This document shows, piece by piece, positions 21,780 to 30,585 of a DNA stretch of 64,000 nucleotides; the stretch's first letter is position 1, and every line of letters begins with the position of its first letter. This stretch comes from Actinomycetota bacterium. Lineage in GTDB: Bacteria > Actinomycetota > Thermoleophilia > Gaiellales > Gaiellaceae. The position numbers and the translations under genes were made by a program. The notes beneath the pieces were generated by a model. That model saw only the letters and a program-made list of their open reading frames with translations, made no database searches and was not told the DNA's origin. The DNA lies in contig PLBK01000015.1 in the NCBI GenBank assembly GCA_003134505.1, forward strand, positions 71,276 through 135,275, written 5' to 3'.

Positions 21780-23023
21780 TGCCACAGGGCCCACTGGGAG
21801 ACAGCCACGCCGAGCAGGATCCCGCTCACCGCCAGGATCGCCGTGTGGACGCGCGGGCGGCCACCGACCACGGCCAGCGCGAGGAAGATCGGGAAGAGGG
21901 CGAGCCCGAAGCGCGGCATCGACAGCAGCGGCCACTTGCTGCTCGGGACGCTGAGCGGGATCGCGAGGCTGACGAGGCAGTAGACGCCGTACACCGGTCC
22001 GAAGCGCCGCCAGGCGACCACACTCAGAAAGACGAACAGCACCAGAAAGGCGAGCGCCGACAGGTTGATCGCCGCCGTCCGGATCGGGTCCGAGTCCGCA
22101 AGCGGCACGGCTGTCCAGTAGCGGTGCGTGTGCGACCCGCTCGCGAGCTGCTCGATCCCGGCCCAGCCGGAGCGGAGCCCGTCCCAGATGCCGCCGAGCG
22201 GGCCGGCGTAGGAGAAATGGCGCTGCCAGTTCCCCTGCGAGTGCACGAATGCCCAGCCGTCTCCGGTCCGGGCTGCGAGGTAGATCGGGTAGCCGGCGAA
22301 CAGCCCGGCCGGGATCAGGACGCCGGCGAGGGCGCGTCGCCGGTCCGGGGACCGCCAGGCCAGGAGCAGGAGCGCGGGGAGTAGCGCGAGCCCCGCGATC
22401 CGGGTGAGCAGCGCCAGCCCGGCCACCGTCCAGGCCGGAAGCCAGCGCCCTCGCTCGGCGAGCCAGAATGCCGCCAGCGCCAGCAGCAGGAAGAGCGACT
22501 CGCTGTAGACGGCGATCAGGAACAGCGACATCGGGAACACGGCCAGATAGAGCACGGTGCGCCGAGCCCCGTCCACGCCGAGCCGCTCCTCGGCCACGCG
22601 GTGCAGCAGCAGGAAGGCGCCAAGGGAGGCGACCAGCGAGATCAGCAGCCCGGCGACCACGTAGTGGCCGAAGAAGACGCGACCGAGCCCGGCCACCGTG
22701 GCCGGATAGAGCGGGTAGAAGGCTGCGTCGGCGTGTGAGGCGGAGGCGTAGCCGTGCTCGGCGATGCGCAGGAACCAGACGCTGTCCCAACGCGCCCAGA
22801 CGTCGGTGATCGCGCCGAGGTCGTGCGTCAGCTTCGGATCGTCCCACCTGTCCGCGAGCGGATTGCGGTTCGGCTGGAACGTGAACAGGGCGAACAGCGC
22901 CGCCGCCCAGATCGCGCAGCGGCTCCAGAGCCAGATGCCGAACACGGGCGAGCGCGCCGCGACGGGCGGGGGTGTCTCGACGCCGCTCGCGCGACGCTCC
23001 CGAAGCCGTTGACCTCCGCTCAC
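21767..23023 (-). CDS. Polytopic membrane mannosyltransferase-like protein (PIG-V type GT-C)
   Basis: About 11 hydrophobic segments follow 'VWARWDSVWFLRIAEHGYAS', whose WDSxW motif and early luminal acidic residues are typical of PIG-V-like GT-C enzymes using polyprenyl-phosphate sugars. 'AAFYPLYPATVAGLGRVFFG' and 'YSESLFLLLALAAFWLAERG' also fit. The start is uncertain: GTG 23023 (VSGGQRLRERR) is chosen, but ATGs at 23104 and 23092 are in frame and would overlap the divergent PBP1A promoter. Confidence 0.75.
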   Translation of the reverse strand: MSGGQRLRERRASGVETPPPVAARSPVFGIWLWSRCAIWAAALFALFTFQPNRNPLADRWDDPKLTHDLGAITDVWARWDSVWFLRIAEHGYASASHADAAFYPLYPATVAGLGRVFFGHYVVAGLLISLVASLGAFLLLHRVAEERLGVDGARRTVLYLAVFPMSLFLIAVYSESLFLLLALAAFWLAERGRWLPAWTVAGLALLTRIAGLALLPALLLLAWRSPDRRRALAGVLIPAGLFAGYPIYLAARTGDGWAFVHSQGNWQRHFSYAGPLGGIWDGLRSGWAGIEQLASGSHTHRYWTAVPLADSDPIRTAAINLSALAFLVLFVFLSVVAWRRFGPVYGVYCLVSLAIPLSVPSSKWPLLSMPRFGLALFPIFLALAVVGGRPRVHTAILAVSGILLGVAVSQWALWQWVA

Positions 23024-23082
23024 GCCGCCCGGATCATAGTTTCGCTGCCGAAGGCTCCTCCCGGCGCCCGTCGTGACGTGCC

Positions 23083-23088
23083 CATAAT
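23083..23088 (+). promoter_or_regulatory. Putative -10, leaderless PBP1A transcript
   Basis: CATAAT is followed after 6 bp by the GTG start at 23095. There is no Shine-Dalgarno sequence. Confidence 0.45.
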
Positions 23089-23094
23089 CCATCT

Positions 23095-25164
23095 GTGAGC
23101 CCATCCCGCCAGCAGCGCTCAGCGGAGCTGATTGCGCTCCTCGACGGCCGCCGGCGCAGGCGCTCGAGGATCCAGCGTCGCCGGCGTCGCGCCACGCTCG
23201 TCGTCGTCGCGCTCGCGATCTGCGTCCCGCTCGGGCTCGTCGTGGCCGGCTTCACGACCGCCGAGGCCTTTCTCGGCAGCTGCAGCCTCAGCTCGCTGAA
23301 GCCGATCGACATCGGCCAGACCAGCTTCCTGTACGCGGCCGACGGCTCGCTGCTCGGCTCGATCCCGGCCCAGCGCCACCGGCAGCCGGTGCGGCTCCGG
23401 GCCGTCAGCCACTGGATGCAGAGCGCGACGGTGGCCGTGGAGGACAGGCGCTTCTACAGCAACAACGGAGTCGACTACGAGGCCATCGCCCGCGCCTTCT
23501 GGCGCGACGTCACCTCGCGGAAGGTCGTCCAGGGAGGCTCGACGCTGACGCAGCAGCTCGTGCGCAACCTCTACATCGGGAACACCGGGCGCACCTTCAG
23601 CCGCAAGGTGAAGGAGGCATGCCTCGCGATCAAGCTCGGCCAGAAGTGGACGAAGAAGCAGATCCTCGAGGCCTGGCTGAACAACGTGTACTTCGGCTCC
23701 AGCGCCTACGGGATCGAGGCCGCCTCCGAGGTCTACTTCTCCAAGCACGCCAGCGAGCTGAGCCTGAAGGAGGCCGCGCTCCTCGCCGGTCTCCCGCAGG
23801 CGCCCTCGAGCTACGACCCGTTCGTCGACCCCAAGGCGGCGATCGAGCGTCGTGACGAGGTCCTGCGCTCGATGCTCGAGACGGGGGCGATCAACGACTA
23901 CCAGTACCGGACGGTCATCAAGGACCGAAGCCCGCACCTGCGGCCGGGGAAGCTCTATTCGACGATCCGCGAGCCGTACTTCTTCAACTACGTGATCGAC
24001 GAGCTCGTCGCGGCCTACGGGGCGAACACGGTTCGCGAAGGCGGGCTGCAGGTCTACACGACGATCGATCCGCGCCTGCAGCGCGCGGCCGAGCACGCGA
24101 TCACCGACACGCTGAACCTGAAGACCGACCCGGCCTCGGCGCTCGTCGCCATCGACCCGCGGACGGGGGCGATCCGGGCCATGAACGCGGTCACGCCGGG
24201 CCAGGCCGGGAACCAGTTCAACCTCGCGGTACAGGCCCGCCGGCAGCCGGGCTCGACCTTCAAGGCCTTCGTGCTCACGGCGGCGGTCGCGCAGGGGATC
24301 AACCCGGCGTCGAGCTACTACGTCTCAGCGCCGTTCGAGTACCAGCCGAACCCCTCCGTGCCGGCCTGGAACGTCACGACGTACGACCACACCTACGTTG
24401 GCTGGATCTCGGTCGAGCAGGCGACGCTGCGCTCCGACAACACGGTGTACGCCCAGCTGACCCTCGACGTGGGCCCGGCGAACGTGGCCGCGATGGCGCA
24501 CAAGCTCGGAGTCCAGTCGCCGCTGGCCCCGGTGCCGTCGATCGGCCTCGGGACGCTGGGCGTCTCGCCGCTCGAGATGGCGTCCGCGTACGCGACCCTG
24601 TCCGCGGGAGGCATCTACTCGCGCCCGATGGCGATCACGAAGGTGGTCCTCCCGAACGGCAAGACGGACGGTGACGCGGGCTGGGGCAAGCCGGCGCGCA
24701 AGCGGGTCATCCCGGAAGGCGTCGCCTACGTCGTCACGAAGATCCTGGAGGAGAACGTGCTCTACGGGACGGGCACCGCCGCGTACTTCGGCCGCCCGGC
24801 GGCCGGCAAGACCGGCACGACGGACAACCACGCCGACGCCTGGTTCGTCGGGTACACGCCGACGCTGGACGCGGCCGTCTGGGTCGGCTACCCGCAGGGC
24901 GAGGTCCCGATGACGGACGTGCACGGGATCGCGGTCGCCGGCGGGACCTTCCCGGCGCAGATCTGGCACAAGTTCATGCAGCCGGCGCTCGGGTCGCTTC
25001 CGCCGCAGGATTGGCCCACCCCGAAGGTCCTGCCGACCTGGAAGCCGTTCCAGCGCGGAAAGTACGCGCTCAGCTACGTGCCGTCCTACCTGCAGCCGAC
25101 GACGACGACGACGACGACCGATACGGCGCCGCCGCCTCCGGGCCCGCCGGGGGGGCTGCACTGA
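23095..25164 (+). CDS. Class A penicillin-binding protein (bifunctional transglycosylase/transpeptidase)
   Basis: The 689-residue product has a short cytoplasmic basic tail, one membrane segment (ATLVVVALAICVPLGLVVAGF), a GT51 domain ('VEDRRFYSNNGVDYEAIARA', 'GGSTLTQQLVRNLYI') and a transpeptidase domain with the SxxK serine in 'PGSTFKAF', 'SDN' in 'LRSDNTVYAQL', and 'KTG' in 'AAGKTGTTDN'. It polymerises and cross-links peptidoglycan. GT51 normally has His in EDRxFxxHxG; here it is Asn (SNNG). The tail is a Thr run and a Pro/Gly-rich end whose DNA overlaps the convergent DUF2079 gene by 95 bp. Confidence 0.95.
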   Translation: MSPSRQQRSAELIALLDGRRRRRSRIQRRRRRATLVVVALAICVPLGLVVAGFTTAEAFLGSCSLSSLKPIDIGQTSFLYAADGSLLGSIPAQRHRQPVRLRAVSHWMQSATVAVEDRRFYSNNGVDYEAIARAFWRDVTSRKVVQGGSTLTQQLVRNLYIGNTGRTFSRKVKEACLAIKLGQKWTKKQILEAWLNNVYFGSSAYGIEAASEVYFSKHASELSLKEAALLAGLPQAPSSYDPFVDPKAAIERRDEVLRSMLETGAINDYQYRTVIKDRSPHLRPGKLYSTIREPYFFNYVIDELVAAYGANTVREGGLQVYTTIDPRLQRAAEHAITDTLNLKTDPASALVAIDPRTGAIRAMNAVTPGQAGNQFNLAVQARRQPGSTFKAFVLTAAVAQGINPASSYYVSAPFEYQPNPSVPAWNVTTYDHTYVGWISVEQATLRSDNTVYAQLTLDVGPANVAAMAHKLGVQSPLAPVPSIGLGTLGVSPLEMASAYATLSAGGIYSRPMAITKVVLPNGKTDGDAGWGKPARKRVIPEGVAYVVTKILEENVLYGTGTAAYFGRPAAGKTGTTDNHADAWFVGYTPTLDAAVWVGYPQGEVPMTDVHGIAVAGGTFPAQIWHKFMQPALGSLPPQDWPTPKVLPTWKPFQRGKYALSYVPSYLQPTTTTTTTDTAPPPPGPPGGLH

Positions 25165-26572
25165 TCCGCCGGAAGACGAGCACGCCGTCCTGCTCGAACA
25201 CGAGCCGCCAGCCCGGGTCGCGACGCAGGTCGGCGATGTCGGTCTCCATCGGCAGCGGCCCCGTGCTGTCAAGGTAGCTGCCGTTCGTCTCGTCGACGGC
25301 GACCCAGGTGGCGTCGTCGAGCCGGGGGAAGCTGAGGATGCGCCGCCTCGCGGACAGGTGCGCGCCGAGCGAGTTCGTGGCGCTGACGACGGCGCCGTCC
25401 GGGACGAGCGCCACCGCTCGTGCCGTGATCCGGTCGTGAGCGGTGATCCGCGTCGCGTTCTGCTGGAAGTTGTTCCCGCCCGGCAGCGAGGCCCAGACCG
25501 GGATCGCGCCGAGCCAGAAGTTCGAGAGCACGGCGAGCACGAGCACGGCGGGCCCGATCAGCGGCTTCACGCCGGGGCTCCGTCGCGCCAGCCGCGCCCC
25601 GCCGAGCACGCTCGCGATCACCAGCGGCGGGATCAGTCCGGCGGTGTAGTGGAAGTGGACGGACGCCTGGTAGGGGTTCTTGGACAGGACGTTGAGCGCC
25701 GCCTCCGGCAGCGCGGCGAGCAGCAGCACCGGTGAGAGCACCCACAGGAAGCCGAGCGGGACGAGCAGGTGCCCCAGGTAGTCGAGGTCGCTCTTCGAGA
25801 ACGCGTTCCCGAGCACGCGCAGCGGGTGCGTGAAGAGCGTCCGGAGGATGCCGCCGGGCGTGCCGCCGACCTCGCTGTAGCGCGAGTAGAACGCCGACGC
25901 GCTGCCGCTGAAGTGCGGCACGACGACCTCGACCGCGACCGCGGAGGCGGCCACTCCGGCGGCCACGATCCCGGCTCCCATCCGCCAGCGGCGTCGCGAG
26001 ACGAGGTACCAGACGCCGAAGCCTGCGACGACGAGACCGATCTCCTCCTTGCTGGCCATGGCTGCGAGCGCGAAGGCTGCGAAGGGCAGGAGCCGGTCCT
26101 CGTCCAGGTACCAGAACGCGTACAGGAGCAGCGGGCACGCGAACGCGACCGGGTGGAACTCGTTCAGCGTCAGCCACTCCGTGGCCGGGTAGAGGAGGTA
26201 GGCGAGCGAGAAGCCGAGCGCGGCGTGCTGCGAGTCGAGGTGCTTGCGGGCGAGCCAGAAGATCGGGACGGCACCGAGCGCGACGGCGATCGCCTGCACG
26301 GTCATCAGCATGTCCGGGCTGGGCCAGGCGAGCCACAGCGGCGCGAGCGCGGCCAGGATCGGGTCGAAGTGCGAGCCGAGGCGCGAGGTCTGCTCCCCGG
26401 CCAGGTTCGTGACCTCGAGGAAGTGGCCGTGCGCCGTCGCCCAGACGGCTTGCGTCATGTTGCCGAGGTCGAAGCGACCCGTGTTGAAGGCTCGCTGGCG
26501 GCCGATCGAGAGCGCCGTGAAGCCGACGGAGAACGCGGCGACGGCCAGCCACAGGATCGCCCTCGCTCTCAC
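25070..26572 (-). CDS. DUF2079 polytopic membrane protein
   Basis: The 500-residue protein has 10 or more hydrophobic helices and the DUF2079 pattern 'FDLGNMTQAVWATAHGHFLEVT', 'RLGSHFDPILAALAPLWL' and 'FHPVAFACPLLLYAF'. The family is GT-C-like and common in actinobacteria; activity is unproven. It overlaps the glycosyltransferase start upstream by ATGA-type coupling. Its Ser-rich C-terminus (SSSSSSS) is the antisense of the Thr run of PBP1A. Confidence 0.82.
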   Translation of the reverse strand: MRARAILWLAVAAFSVGFTALSIGRQRAFNTGRFDLGNMTQAVWATAHGHFLEVTNLAGEQTSRLGSHFDPILAALAPLWLAWPSPDMLMTVQAIAVALGAVPIFWLARKHLDSQHAALGFSLAYLLYPATEWLTLNEFHPVAFACPLLLYAFWYLDEDRLLPFAAFALAAMASKEEIGLVVAGFGVWYLVSRRRWRMGAGIVAAGVAASAVAVEVVVPHFSGSASAFYSRYSEVGGTPGGILRTLFTHPLRVLGNAFSKSDLDYLGHLLVPLGFLWVLSPVLLLAALPEAALNVLSKNPYQASVHFHYTAGLIPPLVIASVLGGARLARRSPGVKPLIGPAVLVLAVLSNFWLGAIPVWASLPGGNNFQQNATRITAHDRITARAVALVPDGAVVSATNSLGAHLSARRRILSFPRLDDATWVAVDETNGSYLDSTGPLPMETDIADLRRDPGWRLVFEQDGVLVFRRISAAPPAGPEAAAPYRSSSSSSSAAGRTARS

Positions 26573-27633
26573 GCGAGCGCCTCGAGCAGGCCGCGCCAGC
26601 GGGCTCCGAGCACGTCCTCGCTCGCGTGCTCGCGATAGGCGGCCAGGCCGCCGGCGGAGAGCCGCTGCGCCAGGCCGGGATCGGCAGCGAGCCGGCGCAG
26701 CGCCTCCGCGAGCGCCTCCGCGTCGCCCGGCGGCACGAGCAGGGCGCTCTCGCCCTCGACGAGCAGCTCCCGGGCTGCCGGCGTGTCGGCCGTGACGAGC
26801 GGCGTCGCGCAGGCGAGCGCCTGGAAGGCCTTGTTCGGGATCACTCGCGCCGCCTTGGCGGACGTGCCGAAGACGCCGAGCGCGCAGCCGGCGCGGTGCA
26901 GCTCTCCGGGCAGCCGCTCGTAGTCGACCCAGGGCACGTGCTCGACGTTCGCAGGCGCCTCGGCCAGCAGCGGCTCGAGCTGGCCGGAGCCGACGACGCG
27001 GAACGGGAGCTCCGGGGTGAGGCGGGCCGCCGTGAGAATCGTCTCCAGGCCGTGCAGGGGGATCAGCTTGCCCACGAACAGGCAGGTGAACGGCTCGTGT
27101 GGCTGCCAGCCGGGCGTGAAGACGCGTTCCTCGGCGCCGACGAGGCAGACGGCGACCTTGCCCGGCTCGAGGCCGGCCAGCGCGGCGAGATGGTCGGCGT
27201 GGGCCTGCGTGTCGCAGACGACGAGATCGGCCGAGCGGAGGGCGTGCCGGTCGACGAGCCCGAGCGCCCGCGCGGCCGCCGAGCCCTCCCGGAAGCGCCC
27301 TCTGTCCTCGACAAAGGTGTCCGCGAGCGAGACGAGCGGGTTGAACACGACCGGGGCACCGCGCGCCGCCCGGCGCGCCGCCGGCAGGTCGAAGTGCCCG
27401 GGGTAGCCGACGATCACCGCGTCGAACCGCTCGCGCGGGGAGCGTAAGAGCCGCGCCTCGGCGAGGGCGAGCCGGGCCGCGTCCCTGATCCCGGCCCGCC
27501 AGCTGTCACGCCGCCCGTCCCAGACGGCCTCGTGCCGCTCCCGCACCTCGACCCCGGCGCGCCGGAGGCACGAGATCACCTGCGCGTTTCGCGGATAGCT
27601 CCGGTCGTACGTCCCGAAGTAGAGAACTTTCAC
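26569..27633 (-). CDS. Glycosyltransferase family 4/1 (GT-B fold)
   Basis: The 354-residue product starts VKVLYFGTYDRSYPRNAQVI and ends with the GT4 C-terminal domain: 'FTCLFVGKLIPLHGLETILTAARL', 'KAFQALACATPLVTADTPAARELLVEGESALLVPPGDAEALAEAL', which includes the nucleotide-sugar-binding ExLxxG-like region. Acceptor and sugar are unknown. The GTG at 27633 fits the N-terminal strand; the open frame to 27696 has no similarity. It is probably coupled to the downstream DUF2079 gene. Confidence 0.88.
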   Translation of the reverse strand: MKVLYFGTYDRSYPRNAQVISCLRRAGVEVRERHEAVWDGRRDSWRAGIRDAARLALAEARLLRSPRERFDAVIVGYPGHFDLPAARRAARGAPVVFNPLVSLADTFVEDRGRFREGSAAARALGLVDRHALRSADLVVCDTQAHADHLAALAGLEPGKVAVCLVGAEERVFTPGWQPHEPFTCLFVGKLIPLHGLETILTAARLTPELPFRVVGSGQLEPLLAEAPANVEHVPWVDYERLPGELHRAGCALGVFGTSAKAARVIPNKAFQALACATPLVTADTPAARELLVEGESALLVPPGDAEALAEALRRLAADPGLAQRLSAGGLAAYREHASEDVLGARWRGLLEALA

Positions 27634-27709
27634 ACGGCCCAACGATTTGTCGGCCGCACGAAAGGCCCCCTCGCTTCTGCGCCGCAGGCGCTGCAAGCGG
27701 GGGGAATCC

Positions 27710-28654
27710 TCAAGTGCGCGTCAGGACTTCGTCGACCACTGCCTCGGAGCGGCTTCGCTCGTCCGACCGCTCCTCGTGAAGGCTCGTGATCATCTCGCCG
27801 ATCAGCCCGAGCGACAGCAGCTGGATCCCCACGACGACGAGCAGCACGCCGAGGATCAGCAGCGGCCGGTTGCCGATCGCGTGGCCCTGCGCCTTGAGCA
27901 GCGTCAGGTAGATCAGGCAGACGCCGCCGCCGAGCATCGTCAGCAGGCCGAGGCCGCCGAAGAGGTGCAGCGGCCGGTGGCGGTAGCGGCCGATGAAGGA
28001 CACGCTCAGCAGGTCGAAGAATCCGCGCAGGTAGCGCTCGAAGCCGTAGCGCGAGCGGCCGTGCGCGCGCGGCCGGTGGTTGACGGGCAGCTCGGCGATC
28101 CGGTAGCCGCGCTGGTGGGCCAGCACGGGCAGGAAGCGGTGCAACTCGCCGTACAGCGGCAGCCCACGGACGACAGTGGCGCGATAGGCCTTGAGCCCGC
28201 AGTTCATGTCGTGGAGGTGCACCCCGGAGACGAGCCCCACGCCCGCGTTGAAGACACGCGAGAAGGCCCGCCGCGTGAGCGGGTCCTGGCGCTTCGCCTT
28301 CCAGCCCGAGACCAGGTCGAAGCCTTCCTCGAGCTTGGCGAGCAGGCGCGGGATCTCGGCGGGATCGTCCTGGAGGTCGCCGTCGATGGTCACGATCACG
28401 TCGCCGGTCGCGTGCCCGAAGCCGGCGGCGAGCGCGGCCGCCTTGCCGAAGTTGCGGCGCAGCCGGACGACGCGGACGTTGTCGTGCAGTGCGTGCAGCC
28501 GCGTGAGCGCGGCGAACGAGCCGTCGGTCGACCCGTCGTCGACGTAGACGACCTCCCAGCCGGGCTCGAGGGGGTCGAGCGCCGCCTGCAGCTCCTCGTA
28601 GAGCAGCGCGACGCTCCGCTCCTCGTTGTAGACGGGCACGACGACGGAGATCAC
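27710..28654 (-). CDS. Family 2 glycosyltransferase, polyprenyl-phosphate sugar transferase type (ArnC/GtrB/DPM1-like)
   Basis: The 314-residue protein begins MISVVVPVYNEERSVALLYEE, with 'VVYVDDGSTDGSF', the metal-binding 'TIDGDLQDDP' and 'HDMNCGLKAYR', then two membrane helices ('HLFGGLGLLTMLGGGVCLIYL', 'LLILGVLLVVVGIQLLSLGLIGE'). Such enzymes transfer sugars from NDP-sugar to undecaprenyl or decaprenyl phosphate, feeding GT-C enzymes like the neighbouring PIG-V-like and DUF2079 proteins. It diverges from moeA. Confidence 0.92.
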   Translation of the reverse strand: MISVVVPVYNEERSVALLYEELQAALDPLEPGWEVVYVDDGSTDGSFAALTRLHALHDNVRVVRLRRNFGKAAALAAGFGHATGDVIVTIDGDLQDDPAEIPRLLAKLEEGFDLVSGWKAKRQDPLTRRAFSRVFNAGVGLVSGVHLHDMNCGLKAYRATVVRGLPLYGELHRFLPVLAHQRGYRIAELPVNHRPRAHGRSRYGFERYLRGFFDLLSVSFIGRYRHRPLHLFGGLGLLTMLGGGVCLIYLTLLKAQGHAIGNRPLLILGVLLVVVGIQLLSLGLIGEMITSLHEERSDERSRSEAVVDEVLTRT

Positions 28655-28660
28655 GGCCGA

Positions 28661-28666
28661 TAGCGT
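28661..28666 (+). promoter_or_regulatory. Putative -10, leaderless moeA transcript
   Basis: TAGCGT is followed after 8 bp by the moeA ATG at 28675, with no ribosome-binding site between them. Confidence 0.4.
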
Positions 28667-28674
28667 ATTCCGAA

Positions 28675-29853
28675 ATGGCTGGGCTGCTCACCGTGGACGA
28701 GGCGCTTCGGGCCGTGCTGGCGCGCATCCAGCCGCTGCCGACCGAGCGCGTGCCGCTCGCCGAGGCGTCGGGCCGCGTGCTGTCAGAGCCCGCGCGGGCG
28801 CTCTGCGACCTGCCGCCGTTCCCGAGCTCGGCGATGGACGGCTTCGCGGTGCGCGCCGCGGACACGCCGGGACGCCTTCCCGTCGTGGACCGCGTGGCCG
28901 CCGGCCGGCCGGCTTCCCGTGCGCTCGCACCCGGTGAGGCGATGGGGATCGCGACCGGCGGTGTCGTGCCGGAGGGAGCGGACGCGGTCGTCCCGATCGA
29001 GCGCGTCGTGGCCAGCGGCGAGCAGGTCGAGGTCCCGGATCCGGCCGCCGTGGGCGCCAACGTGCGTCCTCGGGGCGGCGACGTGCTCTCGGGTGCGGTC
29101 GTGGTCGATGCCGGCGCGAGGCTCGGCGCGGCGCAGATCGGGGCCCTGGCCGCCGCCGGGTTCGGCGAGGTCGAGTGCGCCCGCCGGCCGCGTGTGGCCG
29201 TGCTCACGACCGGGACGGAGCTCCGCCGGCCGGGCGAGCCGCTCGCGCCGGGTGAGATCTACGAGTCGAACGGTGCGATGCTCCGTGCGCTTCTCGCCGA
29301 GGTTGGCGCGATCGTCGAGCCGCTCGAAACGGTCGAGGACGACGAGGCCGCGCATCGCAGCGCGATCGAGCGCGGGCTGGAGCATGACGTGCTCGTCACG
29401 TCGGGCGGCGTCTCGGTCGGCCCGCACGATCTCGTGCGCCGGGTCGAGGCCGAGCTCGGGGTCGAGGAGGTGTTCTGGGGCGTGTCCGTGAGGCCGGGAA
29501 AGCCGCTCGCGTTCGGGGTGCGCGACCGGACGCTCGTGTTCGGGCTCCCGGGGAACCCGGTCTCGTCGCTCGTCTCGAGCGTGCTCTTCGTACTGCCGGC
29601 GCTGCGGGCGCTGCAGGGAGAGCGCGACCCGGAGCCGCGCTACGAGCACGCTGCGCTCGCCCGCGCGGTTCGGCCCGACCCGCGCCGCGACGAGCTCGTC
29701 CGCGCTCGCCTGACGGCGGACGGCATCGAGCCGCTCTCCGGCCAGGAGTCGCACATGATCGTCCGCGCCGCCGAGGCGAACGCGCTGATCTACGTGCCGA
29801 GCGGCTCCGAGGAGCTGCCCGCGGGCGCTGCGGTCCGCTACCTCCGGCTCTAG
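28675..29853 (+). CDS. moeA: Molybdopterin molybdenumtransferase
   Basis: MoeA inserts molybdate into adenylated molybdopterin. The 392-residue product has the family's 'LSVDEAL'-like N-terminus (LLTVDEALRAVLARI), 'PPFPSSAMDGFAVRA', 'GANVRPRGGDV', the MPT-binding 'VLTTGTEL' and 'TSGGVSVGPHDLV', and a C-terminal beta domain ('LSGQESHMIVRAAEANALIYVP'). moaC and mogA of the same pathway lie 6 kb downstream. Its TAG and the convergent sortase TAG overlap in one CTAG palindrome. Confidence 0.96.
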   Translation: MAGLLTVDEALRAVLARIQPLPTERVPLAEASGRVLSEPARALCDLPPFPSSAMDGFAVRAADTPGRLPVVDRVAAGRPASRALAPGEAMGIATGGVVPEGADAVVPIERVVASGEQVEVPDPAAVGANVRPRGGDVLSGAVVVDAGARLGAAQIGALAAAGFGEVECARRPRVAVLTTGTELRRPGEPLAPGEIYESNGAMLRALLAEVGAIVEPLETVEDDEAAHRSAIERGLEHDVLVTSGGVSVGPHDLVRRVEAELGVEEVFWGVSVRPGKPLAFGVRDRTLVFGLPGNPVSSLVSSVLFVLPALRALQGERDPEPRYEHAALARAVRPDPRRDELVRARLTADGIEPLSGQESHMIVRAAEANALIYVPSGSEELPAGAAVRYLRL

Positions 29854-30581
29854 CTCCGCTCTGCGGTCAGGTGGCCCGTGACCGAGATCGTGTAGGGCAC
29901 GCCGTGGCGCGGGATGACCTGGACCGGCCGGGCGTAGGCGATGTAGCGATGCGTCGCGAAGAAGCGCGGATGGCAGGCCTGCAGCGCGACCTGCTCGTAG
30001 CCTCGCGACTCGAGCCGGGACAGGTCGTCGGCCGGCACGATCACATGGCCGGTGATCCGGTAGACGAACGTGGCGTAGGGAAGCTCGAGCGTCACGCTGT
30101 CGCCGCGGCGCAGCGCGTCGATGTGCGCGAACGGCGCCAGATACGTCGTTCGATGGCCCGCTATGTAGATCAGCTGGCCTTCTCCGGGCAGGCGGGTGCC
30201 CGTGTACCAGCCGGGCCCCTTCTCCAGCGACGCCTCGTCGGTGCCCGTGACGACGATGATCGAAAGGCCGAGGCGCGGCACGCGCAGCCGCCCGAGTGGC
30301 TGGCCGACCTTGAGCGTGCGTCGGTAGCGCGCCGCCTCCTGTGCGATCAGGCGCTGCTCGGCGCGGACGTCGACGACGCGGTGGGTGGCGAGCTGCGCGG
30401 GCGGGTGGTACCCGGCGAAGGTCCTGTCGTAGGTCTCCGTCAGCTTGTGCTGCTCGTAGGTCGTGTACAGCGCGGTGATCGGGTCCTGCCACTGCCAGAC
30501 GACGAGCGCCCAGGCGAGCCCGAGCGCGCCGGCGCCGACAAGGACTGCCCCCGTGATCCTGACCGCCTGGCGCACGGACAC
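29850..30581 (-). CDS. Class E-type sortase
   Basis: The 243-residue product has an N-terminal membrane anchor (ITGAVLVGAGALGLAWALVVW), the sortase barrel strand 'PLGRLRVPRLGLSIIVVTG', catalytic His in 'IYIAGHRTTYLAPF', catalytic Cys in 'LQACHPRFFATHRYIAYAR' and the conserved Arg downstream. Sortases attach proteins with a C-terminal sorting signal to the cell wall. No LPxTG-type substrate is adjacent. The GTG start lies 4 bp after the upstream peptidase gene, so they are probably coexpressed. Confidence 0.9.
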   Translation of the reverse strand: MSVRQAVRITGAVLVGAGALGLAWALVVWQWQDPITALYTTYEQHKLTETYDRTFAGYHPPAQLATHRVVDVRAEQRLIAQEAARYRRTLKVGQPLGRLRVPRLGLSIIVVTGTDEASLEKGPGWYTGTRLPGEGQLIYIAGHRTTYLAPFAHIDALRRGDSVTLELPYATFVYRITGHVIVPADDLSRLESRGYEQVALQACHPRFFATHRYIAYARPVQVIPRHGVPYTISVTGHLTAERS

Positions 30582-30585
30582 CCGG

